This document shows positions 17,080 to 25,980 of a DNA stretch of 26,365 nucleotides, piece after piece. Numbering within the stretch: the first letter of the stretch is position 1; each line of letters opens with the position of its first letter. Source of the DNA: Gnetum montanum (taxonomy: Eukaryota > Streptophyta > Gnetopsida > Gnetales > Gnetaceae); NCBI GenBank assembly GCA_015680685.1, contig MNCI01025004.1, forward strand, positions 4,943 to 31,307, given 5' to 3'. The position numbers and the translations under genes were made by a program. Below the pieces are notes generated by a model. That model made no database searches. It was given only the letters and a program-made list of their open reading frames with translations, and had not been told where the DNA came from.

Positions 17080-18693
17080 GTTATTGGTGAAGCTCAAGAT
17101 AGTGTTTGTACTAGAAGCCAAATCAAAGAGATGTTTCCCTTTTCCATATATCTCTTCCAACTTGAACCCAAAACCTTTAAGGAAGCCAAAAGAGAGGAAG
17201 GATGGATTTTTACTATGCAAGATGAACTTATTCACTTTGCTAGAAATGATGTATGGGAATTAACACCAAGGTCCACTAATAAACCTATAATTGGAGCTAA
17301 ATGGGTATTTAGGAACAAGACTGATGATAATGAAAACATCATTAAAAATAAGGCTAGATTGGTTGCCAAAGGATACAACCAAAAAGAAGGAATATATTTT
17401 GATGAAACATTTACTCTTGTTGCTAGGCTAGAATCTATTAGACTTCTTCTTGACTATGCTAGCATTAACAACATCAAGCTCTATCAAATAAATGTCAAAA
17501 GTTCCTTCTTGAATGGAACCATACAAGAAGAAGTTTACATTGAACAACGTAAAGTGTTTGTTGATTTTATTAAGACTGATTATGTCTACAATCTCAAGAT
17601 AGCTCTCTATGATCTTAAAAAAGCTCCAAGAGCTTAGTATGAAAGGCTTTTTCAATACCTCACATCAAATGGATTTGAAAGAAATAAAGTTGATGTTACA
17701 TTATTTCTTAAAAGAAAAAGGTAAAAATCTTCTAATTGTTTGAATCTATGTTGATGACATTATTTTTGATGCCACTAAAAAAATTCTTTGCAAGAATATT
17801 TCTAATCTCATGTAGTCTAAATTTGAAATGAGCATGATGGCAGAACTCAAGAACTTTCTTGGGTTTTAAATCAATCAAACAACTGATGGAATCTTCATAT
17901 GTTAAACCAAATATGTAAAAGATCTTCTGCTCAAATATAGTTTAGCTAATGTAAAAGTTAAAGGTATTTCTATGGTTGTAAATTCTAAACTTATTAAATA
18001 TGATCAAGGTAATCCAGTTGATCCCAAGCTTTATAGAGGTATGATTGGTAGTCTTCTTTATTTAACTGGTAGTAGACCAAATATAGATTTAAGTGTAGGA
18101 TTGTGTGCCAGATATTAATCTACTCTAAAGGACTCTTATTACCATGCTATTAAACATATTTTTCACTGCTTAAAAGGTACTACTAATTGAGGCCTTTGGT
18201 AACCAAAGAAATCCTCCCTTGATCTTGTTGATTATTGTGATGCAGATTGGGTAGGTTGTTCTGATGATTGTTGTAGCATGAGTGGAAACTATTTCTTCTT
18301 GGGAAGAAGTCTTGTTTCTTGAACATCCAAGAAGTAAACCTCTATAGTTCTCCCAATAGCAAAAGTTGAATATATTTCTATCAGTAGTTGTTGTGCTTAA
18401 TTACTTTGGATGAAAGAAACTCTCAAAGATTTAGGAGTAAAAGTAAAGTCTCTTATTTACTATGACACCAAGAGCACCATCAACATGAAAAATAATACCA
18501 TCTAACATTCTCACACCAAACATATTGAGATTTTTCATCACTTCATACAGGAACATACACAAGGTGGTCATGTAAGGCTAGAGTTCATTGGAACCAAGAG
18601 TCAACTAGTTGAAGCCTTTACCAAACCTCTAGATGAACATCAGTTAGCATCTCTATGCAAAGATATGGGGATAGGACCTTGTCCTGTCATTTA
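17080..18693 (+). pseudogene. Element B reverse transcriptase and RNase H
   Basis: The RT starts with 'EPKTFKEAKREEGW' and 'ELIHFARNDVWELTPR', then 'IIGAKWVFRNKTDDN' and 'KARLVAKGYNQKEGI'. 'QINVKSSFLNG' has the first catalytic Asp of 'QMDVKSAFLNG' changed to Asn. 'ALYDLKKAPRA' is followed by a stop at the usual Trp (17635-17637). After a frameshift near 17690, 'IYVDDIIFD' keeps the catalytic Asp pair, followed by 'LYRGMIGSLLYLTGSRPNI'. RNase H has 'DYCDADWVGCSDD', 'PIAKVEYISIS' (Glu of 'AEAEY' changed to Lys), 'YYDTKSTINMKN', 'HSHTKHIEI' and 'QLVEAFTKPLD', ending at 18693. More than ten stops lie mostly at codons one transition from Gln or Trp. Confidence 0.92.
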
Positions 18694-18799
18694 ATTCTTT
18701 TCATTATTTCTTAAACAACACAAAAAGACAAACACAACAAACCATTTTTTTATATGCATCTCTTTAAGGGGAGCTTGCCTCATCTTGTGGGTTATTTCT

Positions 18800-18880
18800 A
18801 AAAAGGGGGAGAAGTAGCTTATGTATTATTGTATTACTAATGCATTTTCTTAAGTTTTTGACATTACCAAAAAGGGGAAC
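18800..18880 (+). other. Element B purine tracts
   Basis: Two tracts precede the 3' LTR: AAAAAGGGGGAGAAG at 18800-18814 and AAAAAGGGGAAC at 18869-18880. The second is five bases before the LTR start at 18886 and is the likely plus-strand primer. The first could be a second, central-type primer or an older copy. The 105 bp between pol and the first tract hold nothing recognised. Confidence 0.65.
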
Positions 18881-18885
18881 ATTAT

Positions 18886-19551
18886 TGATCTTTTAGTATG
18901 TCAAAACCTTAAGGAAATTTGAGAACATAGGATGTTTGTGTGGTGTTTTTCTATAGGAGAAGAACTTGGATAGACACAAGAAGGTTTGAGAAAGCTTAAG
19001 AATATGGACAAGGAACAAAGATTTCATCATGCAAAGGAAGATGAAAAAAGATGTCTTCTAAGAAGTAGCAAAATTTTTTCTTCAGGAAAAGACATCTTCA
19101 TAGAGTGCAAACTAGTTTTAAAAAGATGTATTTCTCTAGACAAAGACATCTTCCCAGAATCAAGACTTCAAAAAGACGTCTTTCCAAAATGAAGATCAAA
19201 TATAGACATCTTAGACATGAAGAATACATCTTTCATGATCATTAGCTATTGTTAGTTAGTCATTGCACGAGTTCCAAGATGAATTTAAAAACATGGTAAC
19301 TATAAGAAGACGTCACTTTCATTGGGAAATGTGGAAGCTTATGTGCAAGCATTTTATAATCATTTGTTAATCATTATAGTTACTGTTGCTTCTCATTGTA
19401 TTATCATTTATCCATTGTAAAGTTTATTGTACCTTAAAGTGCAAGAACAACAAACTAAGTTGCATTCATCCCTTGTAATTGTTATTCTCTGATGGACCCT
19501 GCAGGGTTGATGTGCTTCTTATAGGAAGGCATGTTTCTTAAGCTTATAAGT
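18886..19551 (+). repeat. Element B 3' LTR, truncated
   Basis: It aligns with 13786-14575 but has lost part of the AGACATCT array. It ends after 'TTCTTAAGCTTATAAG', where LTR C begins. The last ~400 bp of the LTR (with the TATA box) are missing, and the LTR does not resume after LTR C, so a deletion accompanied or followed that insertion. Confidence 0.8.
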
Positions 19552-20219
19552 TGTAATTTTCTTTTTCATGGAGATGAGAAATCCAAATATACTAATTTTT
19601 CAATTTTATTGATTTCTCATTTTCATCTAGAAAAATTTGCTAATTATAACAACCCATTCCTAGATGTCATGGCAAACATCAAATATATGTTATATTAGAC
19701 ATTATGCATAAGACAATAACATAGCAAACATCAAATATATGTAACATTCAACATTAAATGTAAAGAAAATAATAAGGAAAATACAAAAGAAAAAGGAGAA
19801 GAATGCTTTATTGATGAAGAATAGTAAATCTAGATCATGCTCTCATAGTATTCCTTGGAATTTTCTTTCTTCGACATTTATCCCTTAGAGGCAATCCAAC
19901 ATTGCCACCATGGTTAGGCCAACAATTGGCTAGAAGGGATGGCCAACCCTCTTCCTATCCTGCTTCACCTAACACCAATTACTCACCTTTACTAGCTTCA
20001 CAACTCCATGTTGATATGACCTCTAATGCCTAGGTATAAATACCTTAGGTCAAATCCACAAAAGGTCGCCTAAAGAGACATGTTTGTCATTACAACATGC
20101 CCTTTTGAGTCTAATTTACAACTCCCATTTCAGGTCTTGTTACGATAATGATAACACTTGTTATAAAGAGGAACTATCTTCATTATGTAGTAACACCATT
20201 TGGGAATGGGGACATTACA
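19552..20219 (-). mobile_element. LTR family C, complete-looking copy
   Basis: The 668-bp segment starts TGTAAT and ends ATTACA, a six-base terminal inverted repeat typical of LTRs. Read on the minus strand it begins TGTAATGTCCCC, the common start of plant Ty3/gypsy LTRs. The minus-strand sequence just before it ('AAACCCTAAGAAGGATAGAT') is a decayed purine-rich tract, so it looks like a minus-oriented 3' LTR. Inside is a near-palindromic GGTATAAATACC at 20033-20044. A partial second copy lies at 13265-13649. Flanking pentamers (TAAGT and ATCTA) do not match. Orientation is the less certain part. Confidence 0.55.
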
Positions 20220-20467
20220 ATCTATCCTTCTTAGGGTTTTTTCATCTTGGAACGAGTCCAAATTCACTATTCTTTTCTAGCTTCAATGCTCTTTTTATGA
20301 TCCTATGCTTCAATAATTTGATTTCTTCTTTGAACTTGAAGTTGTTTCTTACTTATTCTATAAATTAAACAATGAAGAAAATTATAAAAATCATAAATAA
20401 AAGTAAGGTTAAGATACTTCCTAATCTTGATCAACCTTAGAAATTAATGAAAATAGTTTTAATACTA
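20220..20467. other. Spacer between LTR C and the deadenylase-like pseudogene
   Basis: AT-rich. The part nearest the LTR may be the end of an element body read on the minus strand. I see no conserved motif and no poly(A) run that would mark the 3' end of a retrocopy. Confidence 0.4.
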
Positions 20468-21541
20468 TCAAAAGTGGTATATGATTGGATGGTCTTATTC
20501 ACGATGGTAAGGCTTGATCTTGATTCTTCTCAATTTCTTCTTTAGCAAGTAACTATAGGAATTGATAACTTGGAAGAATCAACCATCATAGCAAATATAA
20601 TCTAGACTCTCAATGAAGAATGTTGTTGACCAATCTTCATTAATCATGATAAAGTAATTACTGAATTATGGTTCTTGATAAGTACTATCCATTAACATCC
20701 TTTATTCCTAAATTCTTGGGATTTTATTTATCTATTGAAGATTTGAAGTAGAATATGTGATGGCTAATGGAATTGTATGTTGAATTAATGAAAAAAAAAA
20801 TTTCAAACCAAGTTCATGTTCCAAGTATTCTTTTATACACTCATATTTTAAAAATTGATAAACACTACTTTCAACTTTTGCATTGAAGTTTCCAAAAAGG
20901 ACAATTTGCACTGGATGGGTATGTCTTGGAAATAGCTTATCCTTCAAACTTTTCTCTATTTTCTTAATTAAGTATGCTCCTTGGAACATTCTAACATCTA
21001 AATATGTTGATTTTACAATTAAATGTTTGTTAACCATACATACATATCTTTCTGGAATAACTACATTTTTTGTATCAATACCAAATCTTTGTGGCTTCTT
21101 TGGAATCTTGATCATTCATTCTTTCTCATGATTTTAAGTTCTAGGATTTCAAAAATCATATATTCTAATCTCCATTCAAATATTTGTACCAAGTGAAAGA
21201 AGAACTTCCACAAAAACCTTTTTGATTGTAAGGACCTTTGTATCCTCTCTTTCACAAGTCTAGTTGGAATTGGTATACGAATTCCCATGGTAAAAATTTT
21301 TGTAGGCATAAGACATCAGCATCAAAATCTTGTAACTCTACTAAAATGTGTGGATATCAGTATTCATGCCAATCCAAGGCCCATGGTAGATAAAGTGGAT
21401 GTTGTTCCTTACTAGCTAGGGATCTTGCCAGCACATAATATGTTGGAATTCTCTTGTGGACCATTATTCTTTATAGCTATCATACATCTTATTAGAACAA
21501 GAATTATGACTCTTCATGTTCTAAAGTATGCTTTTATTGCA
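20468..21541 (-). pseudogene. CCR4-type mRNA deadenylase pseudogene, apparently intronless
   Basis: CCR4 is the exonuclease-endonuclease-phosphatase (EEP) nuclease that shortens mRNA poly(A) tails in the CCR4-NOT complex. In minus-strand order the motifs are: a possible remnant of the N-terminal Cys-rich segment ('MKSHNSCSNKMYDS'); 'YYVLARSLASKEQ' (usual 'SYNVLAD.YAS') from 21443; 'LPWALDW' (usual 'PPWALSW'); and 'ELQDFDADVLCLQKF' (usual 'ADIVCLQEV', catalytic Glu to Lys). Then 'KRGYKGPYNQK', 'VCMVNKHLIVK' (usual 'VANTH'), 'VRMFQGAYLIKKIEK' and 'VQIVLFGNFNAK' (usual 'LVCGDFN', Asp to Asn). Last are 'TIPLAITYS' (usual 'LPLVSAYS'), 'SLDYICY' (usual 'TLDYIFY') and a final 'DHPIIYHF' (usual 'SDHIALLAEF'). 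These run through about 1 kb without intron-sized gaps, so a processed retrocopy is likely. Stops and at least two frameshifts make it dead. LINE endonuclease is the alternative, but the PWALxW, SAYS and LDYIFY blocks favour CCR4. Confidence 0.7.
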
Positions 21542-22192
21542 AGAAAAATTAATATACATCTTCCCATTATAGTTCACCAACTAATTCATCAATTGATTCA
21601 TTGACTAATTCTCCAACCAATCTTGTTAGTAACAACTAGCTACATTACTTAGACTTTTTAGATACCTTTTTTTCTACCCCCCTTAGAACATTGACTCTAG
21701 TAGTGTAACTAATAACACACCAATGGATTAGTGATCTATGACTATTTGTAGAGTTTAAGACTTAACCTTGAGGCATGAAAGGTTAAATTTGTTAGTCCCA
21801 ACAATTAAATTGTTAGGCATGACTATCTAGTATATGTTATGGCCTTTTAAGGCACAATTTATGATATCATTGAATTATAGGATACCTGTGTGATAAATCT
21901 AACCTTACCATTGAGTTCAAAAGGGTGAAAAATGTTGTAAATGACTTTTCATATGTTAGAAATTGATATTGTATCTCCAAGTTATGCTAGAAATAGAGAT
22001 TCTAAAGGTCTTGAGGCACCAAGTTGGGCAATGACTAAAACTAATTTTTGGAGCTTCATAGGGCATATCTAACTTCACCATTCTTCTTGAGAGACTAAGA
22101 TTTGTAGGAAACAAGTATTTTTTCTTTGAGAAAGGCTTCAAAATCAAAATTTATAACTTCTGAAGTCCAAAACTTTAGGGCATGAAAAATGA
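21542..22192. other. AT-rich DNA before the second 5S-derived copy
   Basis: A short direct repeat of 'CAACTAATTCATCAATTGATT' type lies at about 21578-21620. The rest shows no coding similarity. The last part ('GAGAAAGGCTTCAAAATC', near 22125) parallels the sequence upstream of the first 5S-derived copy. Confidence 0.4.
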
Positions 22193-22258
22193 GACTTTCT
22201 GAGAGATCACCCATCTTAGTACTACACCAGAATGAGCACACTTAATTATAGAGTTCTT
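22193..22258 (-). repeat. 5S rRNA-derived segment, copy 2 (antisense to the + strand)
   Basis: The minus strand aligns with 66 bases of plant 5S rRNA at about 70% by eye. It keeps 'AGAACTC', 'TTAAG.GTGCT' (box A region), an exact 'TAGTACTA' (intermediate element) and 'GATGGGTGA' (box C). Differences outside one 9-base block are mainly transitions. After it the similarity appears to trail towards the 5S 3' end ('AAGTC', then 'GCCCTA' for 'GCACCCT'). The 5' third is absent. Internal Pol III promoter elements are therefore present in decayed form. The orientation and the downstream minisatellite match copy 1, so this is a repeat family, not a stray 5S gene. Confidence 0.7.
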
Positions 22259-22449
22259 AACATAATTTTTGTCAAAACATTGATTTTAATTAGATTTTAA
22301 ATGTTTCCTCCTTCTAATATTTTAAATTTTTTCACCTAAACGTCAATTTTAAATTTTTCATTATTTGACGATTTTTAAATTTTCCATCAATTACTAGGAA
22401 ATTTTTTTTCAACTAACTATAATTTTCTGGTTGTCAAAATTGTACAAGG

Positions 22450-22757
22450 AGGTAGCTTTTCTTAACACCAATAGTGTTCATGAAGTGTTGGGAGAGGTAG
22501 CTTTTACTAGCACTAGTGGTGTCCACGAGGTGTTGGAGGAGGCAACTTTTCCTGACACTGATGGTGTCTACACATCGAGGAAGGTAGGTTTTTTAACACC
22601 AATGGTGTCCATGGCATGTTAAGGAAGGTAGCATTTTTTGACATCGGCAACGTTTGTGCATGCTAGGGGAGCTAGCTTTTTCTGATACTAATAGTGTCCA
22701 TGGTGCACTGGGGAGGTAAATTTTTCTAGCATCAACGATGTCAACAGCCACTATGGA
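22450..22757 (+). repeat. Minisatellite, seven units of 42-45 bp
   Basis: Units start at about 22450, 22495, 22540, 22582, 22626, 22670 and 22714. The consensus begins 'AGGTAGCTTTTTCTNACACC', continues 'AATGGTGTCCATGG' and ends 'GTTGGGGA'. Unit lengths are mostly 44 or 45 bp, not multiples of three throughout, and frames are interrupted, so it is not a protein repeat. The same unit type occurs at 4978-5145. Confidence 0.75.
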
Positions 22758-23041
22758 TGATCAAAAATTAGGATCAATTTTTCAACGATGGTAGCAGTAA
22801 TAACAATGACAAAGACATTGCAAATGATAGCAAAATGATCCACATGGGACATGACAAAAAATGCAAAGAAGGAAAAAATACATGGCATATTTTGTGGGCA
22901 AGGATTTCAAGGCTACAAGCAAAGAATGATAGGATGAAGCAGTACCAAGGCAATGAGGTAAGTAATGACAACGATGACAGATAATGAACAAGACCATGTG
23001 ACAATAGGGACTAAACCAAAGTAAGCAAAGATGCGTGAGGG
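22758..23041. other. Spacer before element D
   Basis: A purine-rich, 'AATGACAA'-rich stretch probably belongs to the end of the minisatellite repeat family. Open frames on the minus strand here are low-complexity and cross into the LTR, so I do not call them genes. The pentamer GAGGG (23037-23041) would be the left target duplication of element D. Confidence 0.4.
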
Positions 23042-23068
23042 TGATGAGATGTGATTCGCACGAGCTGC

Positions 23069-23134
23069 GATATCGTGTCGTCCCCTGCGATATCGCATAC
23101 GCGATATCACGGTCCACTACCATATCTATAAATA
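23069..23134 (+). promoter_or_regulatory. Element D U3 promoter: GATATC palindromes and TATA box
   Basis: GATATC hexamers start at 23069, 23089 and 23103, within GCGATATCG- or GCGATATCAC-type contexts. The last two are 14 bp apart, exactly the short spacing in the solo LTR. TATAAATA follows at 23127-23134. Conservation in two copies that differ elsewhere argues that the hexamers matter to the element. Confidence 0.6.
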
Positions 23135-23408
23135 AGAGGTAGCTCTCCCTTGTTTCCTCATCCTAGGCTAGAAGTAGGGAAACTTTGGCAGATTGATCAC
23201 TCCAAAGATAGAATATTTTCCATGTGCCCATAGTAGGAGTCCCCAAGTGAACGGATCTTTATTCGAGCAACATTGTACCTAAACATAAGTTGTGTACGGC
23301 AATAAAGACAAGCTTTGTGGATAAACCTTGCAATGCATGAAATAGGATTTATTACTTGTTATTTCTTACCTGTTATTTTCTATCTATTATTGATTACCCT
23401 GCAGTAGT

Positions 23409-23618
23409 GCGGCATGAGTACAACTTGATTACGAGCATTTACGGATGTGTACGGCTAATCAAGGAATCGGCTACTCATCACGATTAGATTCTCTCACCCT
23501 CAACTCCTAGAATGCGGAATGAGTACGACTTGATTACAAGCATCTAAGGATGTGTACGGCTCGTCAAGGAATAGATGCTCATTACGCTTAGGCTAGTTAA
23601 GTGTCTCAGTATGACAAC
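23409..23618 (+). repeat. 105-bp duplication inside the element D LTR
   Basis: Two units starting at 23409 and 23514 share 'GCGG.ATGAGTAC.ACTTGATTAC.AGCAT', 'GGATGTGTACGGCT' and 'TCAAGGAAT', with about 10-15% differences. The solo LTR at 41-870 lacks both, reading directly from the 'ATTAAATCTCTC' region to 'CTAGTTAAGTG'. Confidence 0.7.
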
Positions 23619-24003
23619 TTTGAGCACATGCGTTACGCATGGTGATCCCAGTAACAATTAGCATTTCGTAGTTACGGTTGCATAGTTCAGGGTGTGTATG
23701 GTAAGTGGGAATGGATGCTAACACTAGTTAATTTAGACTTAGTTCATTAGTTAGAGTTAGTTAGTTTCTCAAGCCTTCACCTCATAGCATAGGAGAAAAA
23801 GATAAAAACTATAAAAATCATATACCTTGGACTTATTTAACCATACACCGTGACAACTACAAGTAAGTCTGGGAAGACAACGAATGATTAACCCCAAGTG
23901 TTCCATGAAGCGCATAGGCATTTAGTTTGCGGAGTTTGACCGGATCATGCATGCTACGCTTGTTTCGTATGGTTGAGTGTAGGGGTACCTCGCCACTCAT
24001 CAT

Positions 24004-24020
24004 TGGCGCCATTGCCAGGG
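24004..24020 (+). other. Element D primer-binding site (tRNA-Asp)
   Basis: TGGCGCCATTGCCAGGG matches 15 of 17 bases of the complement of the plant tRNA-Asp 3' end. Both mismatches are A where the expected base is the G of a CG dinucleotide, as deamination of methylated C on the other strand would produce. One base separates it from the LTR end. Confidence 0.9.
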
Positions 24021-24129
24021 ACTAAGTTTTTGTGCACCATATAGAACATAAGGATATTCTTCACATCATTGTGAGCCTTAACAAACCTTCGGGTTAATTA
24101 ATTAAACAAGAATTTATATAACAGTGAAA

Positions 24130-24948
24130 TAGCACACTAATAAAAATTCCTTCTTCTCATAAGAGCACATCACCTAAGGACAATACGAGAAACAGTCGGC
24201 ACCATAAAACACATAACCAACATCAGCCAAGTCCTAAATAGTACAAGATAGTTTATACTCATCCTAATGAGTATATTCCAAACTTTACTTTTATCCTCCA
24301 TCAAGATGAACAGCTACGGTGGAGAGATTTGCAAGGTAACATCGTGTTACCCCCAGATCGATTAGTCCCTAACATGCTCTTCCGTGCCTTGGCACAGATT
24401 GGCATGCAAGAAGTATTTGCTGAATATGTTGCTGAAGACTTTGAGATGAGGGATTATTATCCCACAAATGCAAAATGTATGAGGGACTTAAGGCAGGAGA
24501 GTCAACATACCCTATTGAAGGGCAAAGGCCCACACGTCCTTAGCGAAATAGGAGATGAGGAACCCCTTATTACGGGTTCTCTAACAAATGATGTGCCCCC
24601 TCCTAACGATGGTGAGGAGGTTGGGTATTAGAACCTATGATCAACGATACATATCCCTGGTTCTGATGCCCATGAACACCAACTATTCACAGAGGGAACA
24701 ACCACTCATGCTAAGGATGAGCACTTAGATCATCACCACGATCGAGGCCATAGCATTCGAAGAGAAGATAGGAAACATCGTCATGGTAATGGTTCTCCTT
24801 CTTCTTCTCCTTCATCCCATCACTCACCCTCTTCTTCCACATCTGGGCACAGCCATCATGAACACAACGGAGAGGATAAAAGTAAGAAAAATGAGAGACC
24901 TCGACAGGAAATTCAAGAGAGAGGACAAGGATAAGGACGTAGGGAGAT
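24130..24948 (+). pseudogene. Element D gag, N-terminal region with His/Ser-rich spacer
   Basis: One frame runs from about 24130 (no ATG in frame is visible, so the start may be lost) through a clean stretch at 24329-24631. The first part is polar and His/Asn-rich, then 'LHQDEQLRWRDLQGN', 'LPPDRLVPNMLFRALAQIG' and 'EYVAEDFEMRDYYP'. After three stops near 24630-24645 it enters an unusual His- and Ser-rich spacer at about 24700-24890 ('DEHLDHHHDRGH', 'HRHGNGSPSSSPSSHHS', 'SGHSHHEH'). A frameshift near 24940 leads to the capsid core. The His-rich spacer could bind metal or be disordered; its role is unknown. There is one stop near 24230 in the upstream part. Confidence 0.65.
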
Positions 24949-25980
24949 GAAAGAGATGATCATGATGAGCCTATACTCATAACCCGAAGTATGCTTAACA
25001 TAATGGAGGCAGTTAGGATTCCCACAAGACATTTAAAAGATAGTCAGATCAAACATTTAGAAATGAATAATATCCCACGATTTGAAGGGGGATACAACAT
25101 AGATCCACAAAATCATTTACAAGCATTCCACGATGCCTATGCCTTGCAGAATATAGAAAACAAGTGGTAAAAGCTTAAGTTGTTCCCAAGGACACTCATC
25201 AAGGAAACAGAGAGCTGGTACTGATCCTTAGCACCAAAAACCATCAGGAGGTAGAGTACATTGTTAGAACTATTCAACGATAAGTATCAAATGTACTCCA
25301 GAGTGTCCAATTTGTGTAAGTAGATCCAAGGCTGGAAACAAGGTCATAACGAACCCTTGGATGCTGCCATGGACCAATGCTACACATTATTACATCGTTG
25401 CTCGGGCCATGGGTACGCTCAGCGGGATCAACTTTGCCACATCGTGGATGGGCTAAGGCATGAAACTAGAAGAACCCTTGGGACTTATGCCTAAGGGAGA
25501 CTATCACAACTCAGAGCCCATGAAGTACATAGCTTGTTGGAACAAGTAGAAAAAGAAGAAGGTGAGCTAAGAAAAAGGGAAAGTGTGGAAGAATACAACT
25601 GCAATCCCTCCCTTCGAAAGAAGGGAGTGAAATTTTGTGATGAAGAGGATGAGTCACCAATCGAAGAGTTGGTGAATCAGAAAACCTTACCGATTCAAAA
25701 GTTAACAAAAGAAGTATCGGCTAAGATAGACCAATTGTGGGATTCTTTAGACTCCAGACTTGAAAGTGTCTTGAAAATCATAGAGGAGTCTAAGGTAAAA
25801 TAAAGTAGTGATAAAGGTAAGACAAAGCAAATAGATTCAGGCCCTACACATAACAAGGGTAAGGGGAAAATAATTATCTCTGATGAGGCTGTGGACTCTG
25901 ACACAGACAATGACAGTGGATGTGAGATCTGCCACTATGACCATCCTAAGGGATGTTGTCCAATTATCTCACATCTATAG
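24949..25980 (+). pseudogene. Element D gag, capsid core and zinc-knuckle relic
   Basis: The frame after 24949 matches the retrotransposon gag domain (PF03732-like). It has 'RFEGGYNIDPQNHLQAFHDA', 'ALQNIENKW', 'LKLFPRTLIKETESWY', 'SLAPKTIRR', 'LLELFNDKYQMYSRVSNLC', 'GHNEPLDAAMDQCYTLLHRC' and 'DGLRHETRRTLGTYA'. It then has 'HSLLEQVEKEEGELR', as in Athila/Tat gag proteins. Stops fall after 'ENKW' and 'ESWY', at 'IRR' and 'NLCK', after 'GTYA', and at 25801-25803. An acidic stretch leads to 'CEICHYDHPKGCCP' at 25921-25962, a degenerate CX2CX3HX3-4C knuckle. Gag builds the particle and binds element RNA. Confidence 0.8.

Larger units (their letters stand above)
13786..19551 (+). mobile_element. 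Element B: Ty1/copia retrotransposon, inactivated, 3' LTR truncated
   Basis: The order is 5' LTR (13786-14943), PBS (14946), gag remnant, protease, integrase, reverse transcriptase and RNase H (15579-18693), purine tract (18869) and a 3' LTR cut at 19551 by LTR C. The integrase-before-RT order and the protein motifs define Ty1/copia, most like SIRE/Tork lineages. Most of gag is deleted, pol has frameshifts and many stops, and key catalytic residues are changed. The flanking pentamer TATGT (13781-13785) cannot be tested against a right flank. Confidence 0.9.
23042..24002 (+). repeat. Element D 5' LTR
   Basis: The 961-bp LTR is bounded by a perfect 7-bp inverted repeat, TGATGAG...CTCATCA, and followed after one base by the PBS. 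It aligns with the solo LTR at 41-870. It has a TATA box at 23127-23134, an AATAAA signal at 23301-23306 and the conserved 3' block 'GAGTGTAGGGGTACCTCGCC'. It is 131 bp longer than the solo copy, largely because of the duplicated unit at 23409-23590. Confidence 0.9.

Noticed and set aside
13265-20219. The two LTR C copies as the pair bounding one element with B nested inside
   Set aside because: The first copy is truncated and followed by neither a PBS nor a purine tract. The second interrupts B's 3' LTR and does not flank it. Separate insertions fit better.
20732-21115. LINE endonuclease as the source of the GNFNA motif
   Set aside because: The wider context (PWALxW, VNxH followed by VRxFQ, PLAxTYS, LDYIxY, final DH) matches CCR4-type nucleases in order. 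LINE endonucleases lack these blocks, and no LINE RT is nearby.
20883-21131. 82-codon plus-strand open frame
   Set aside because: Antisense to the CCR4-like pseudogene, whose ordered motifs are on the minus strand.
22193-22258. Possible functional 5S rRNA gene
   Set aside because: Only the second half of 5S is represented, at about 70% identity, and there is no Pol III T-run terminator in the right place. It is a derived repeat.
22774-23123. Overlapping minus-strand open frames with hydrophobic, Leu/Ser/Cys-rich products
   Set aside because: They lie opposite a low-complexity purine-rich stretch and cross into the element D LTR. Composition, not a membrane protein, explains the hydrophobic residues.
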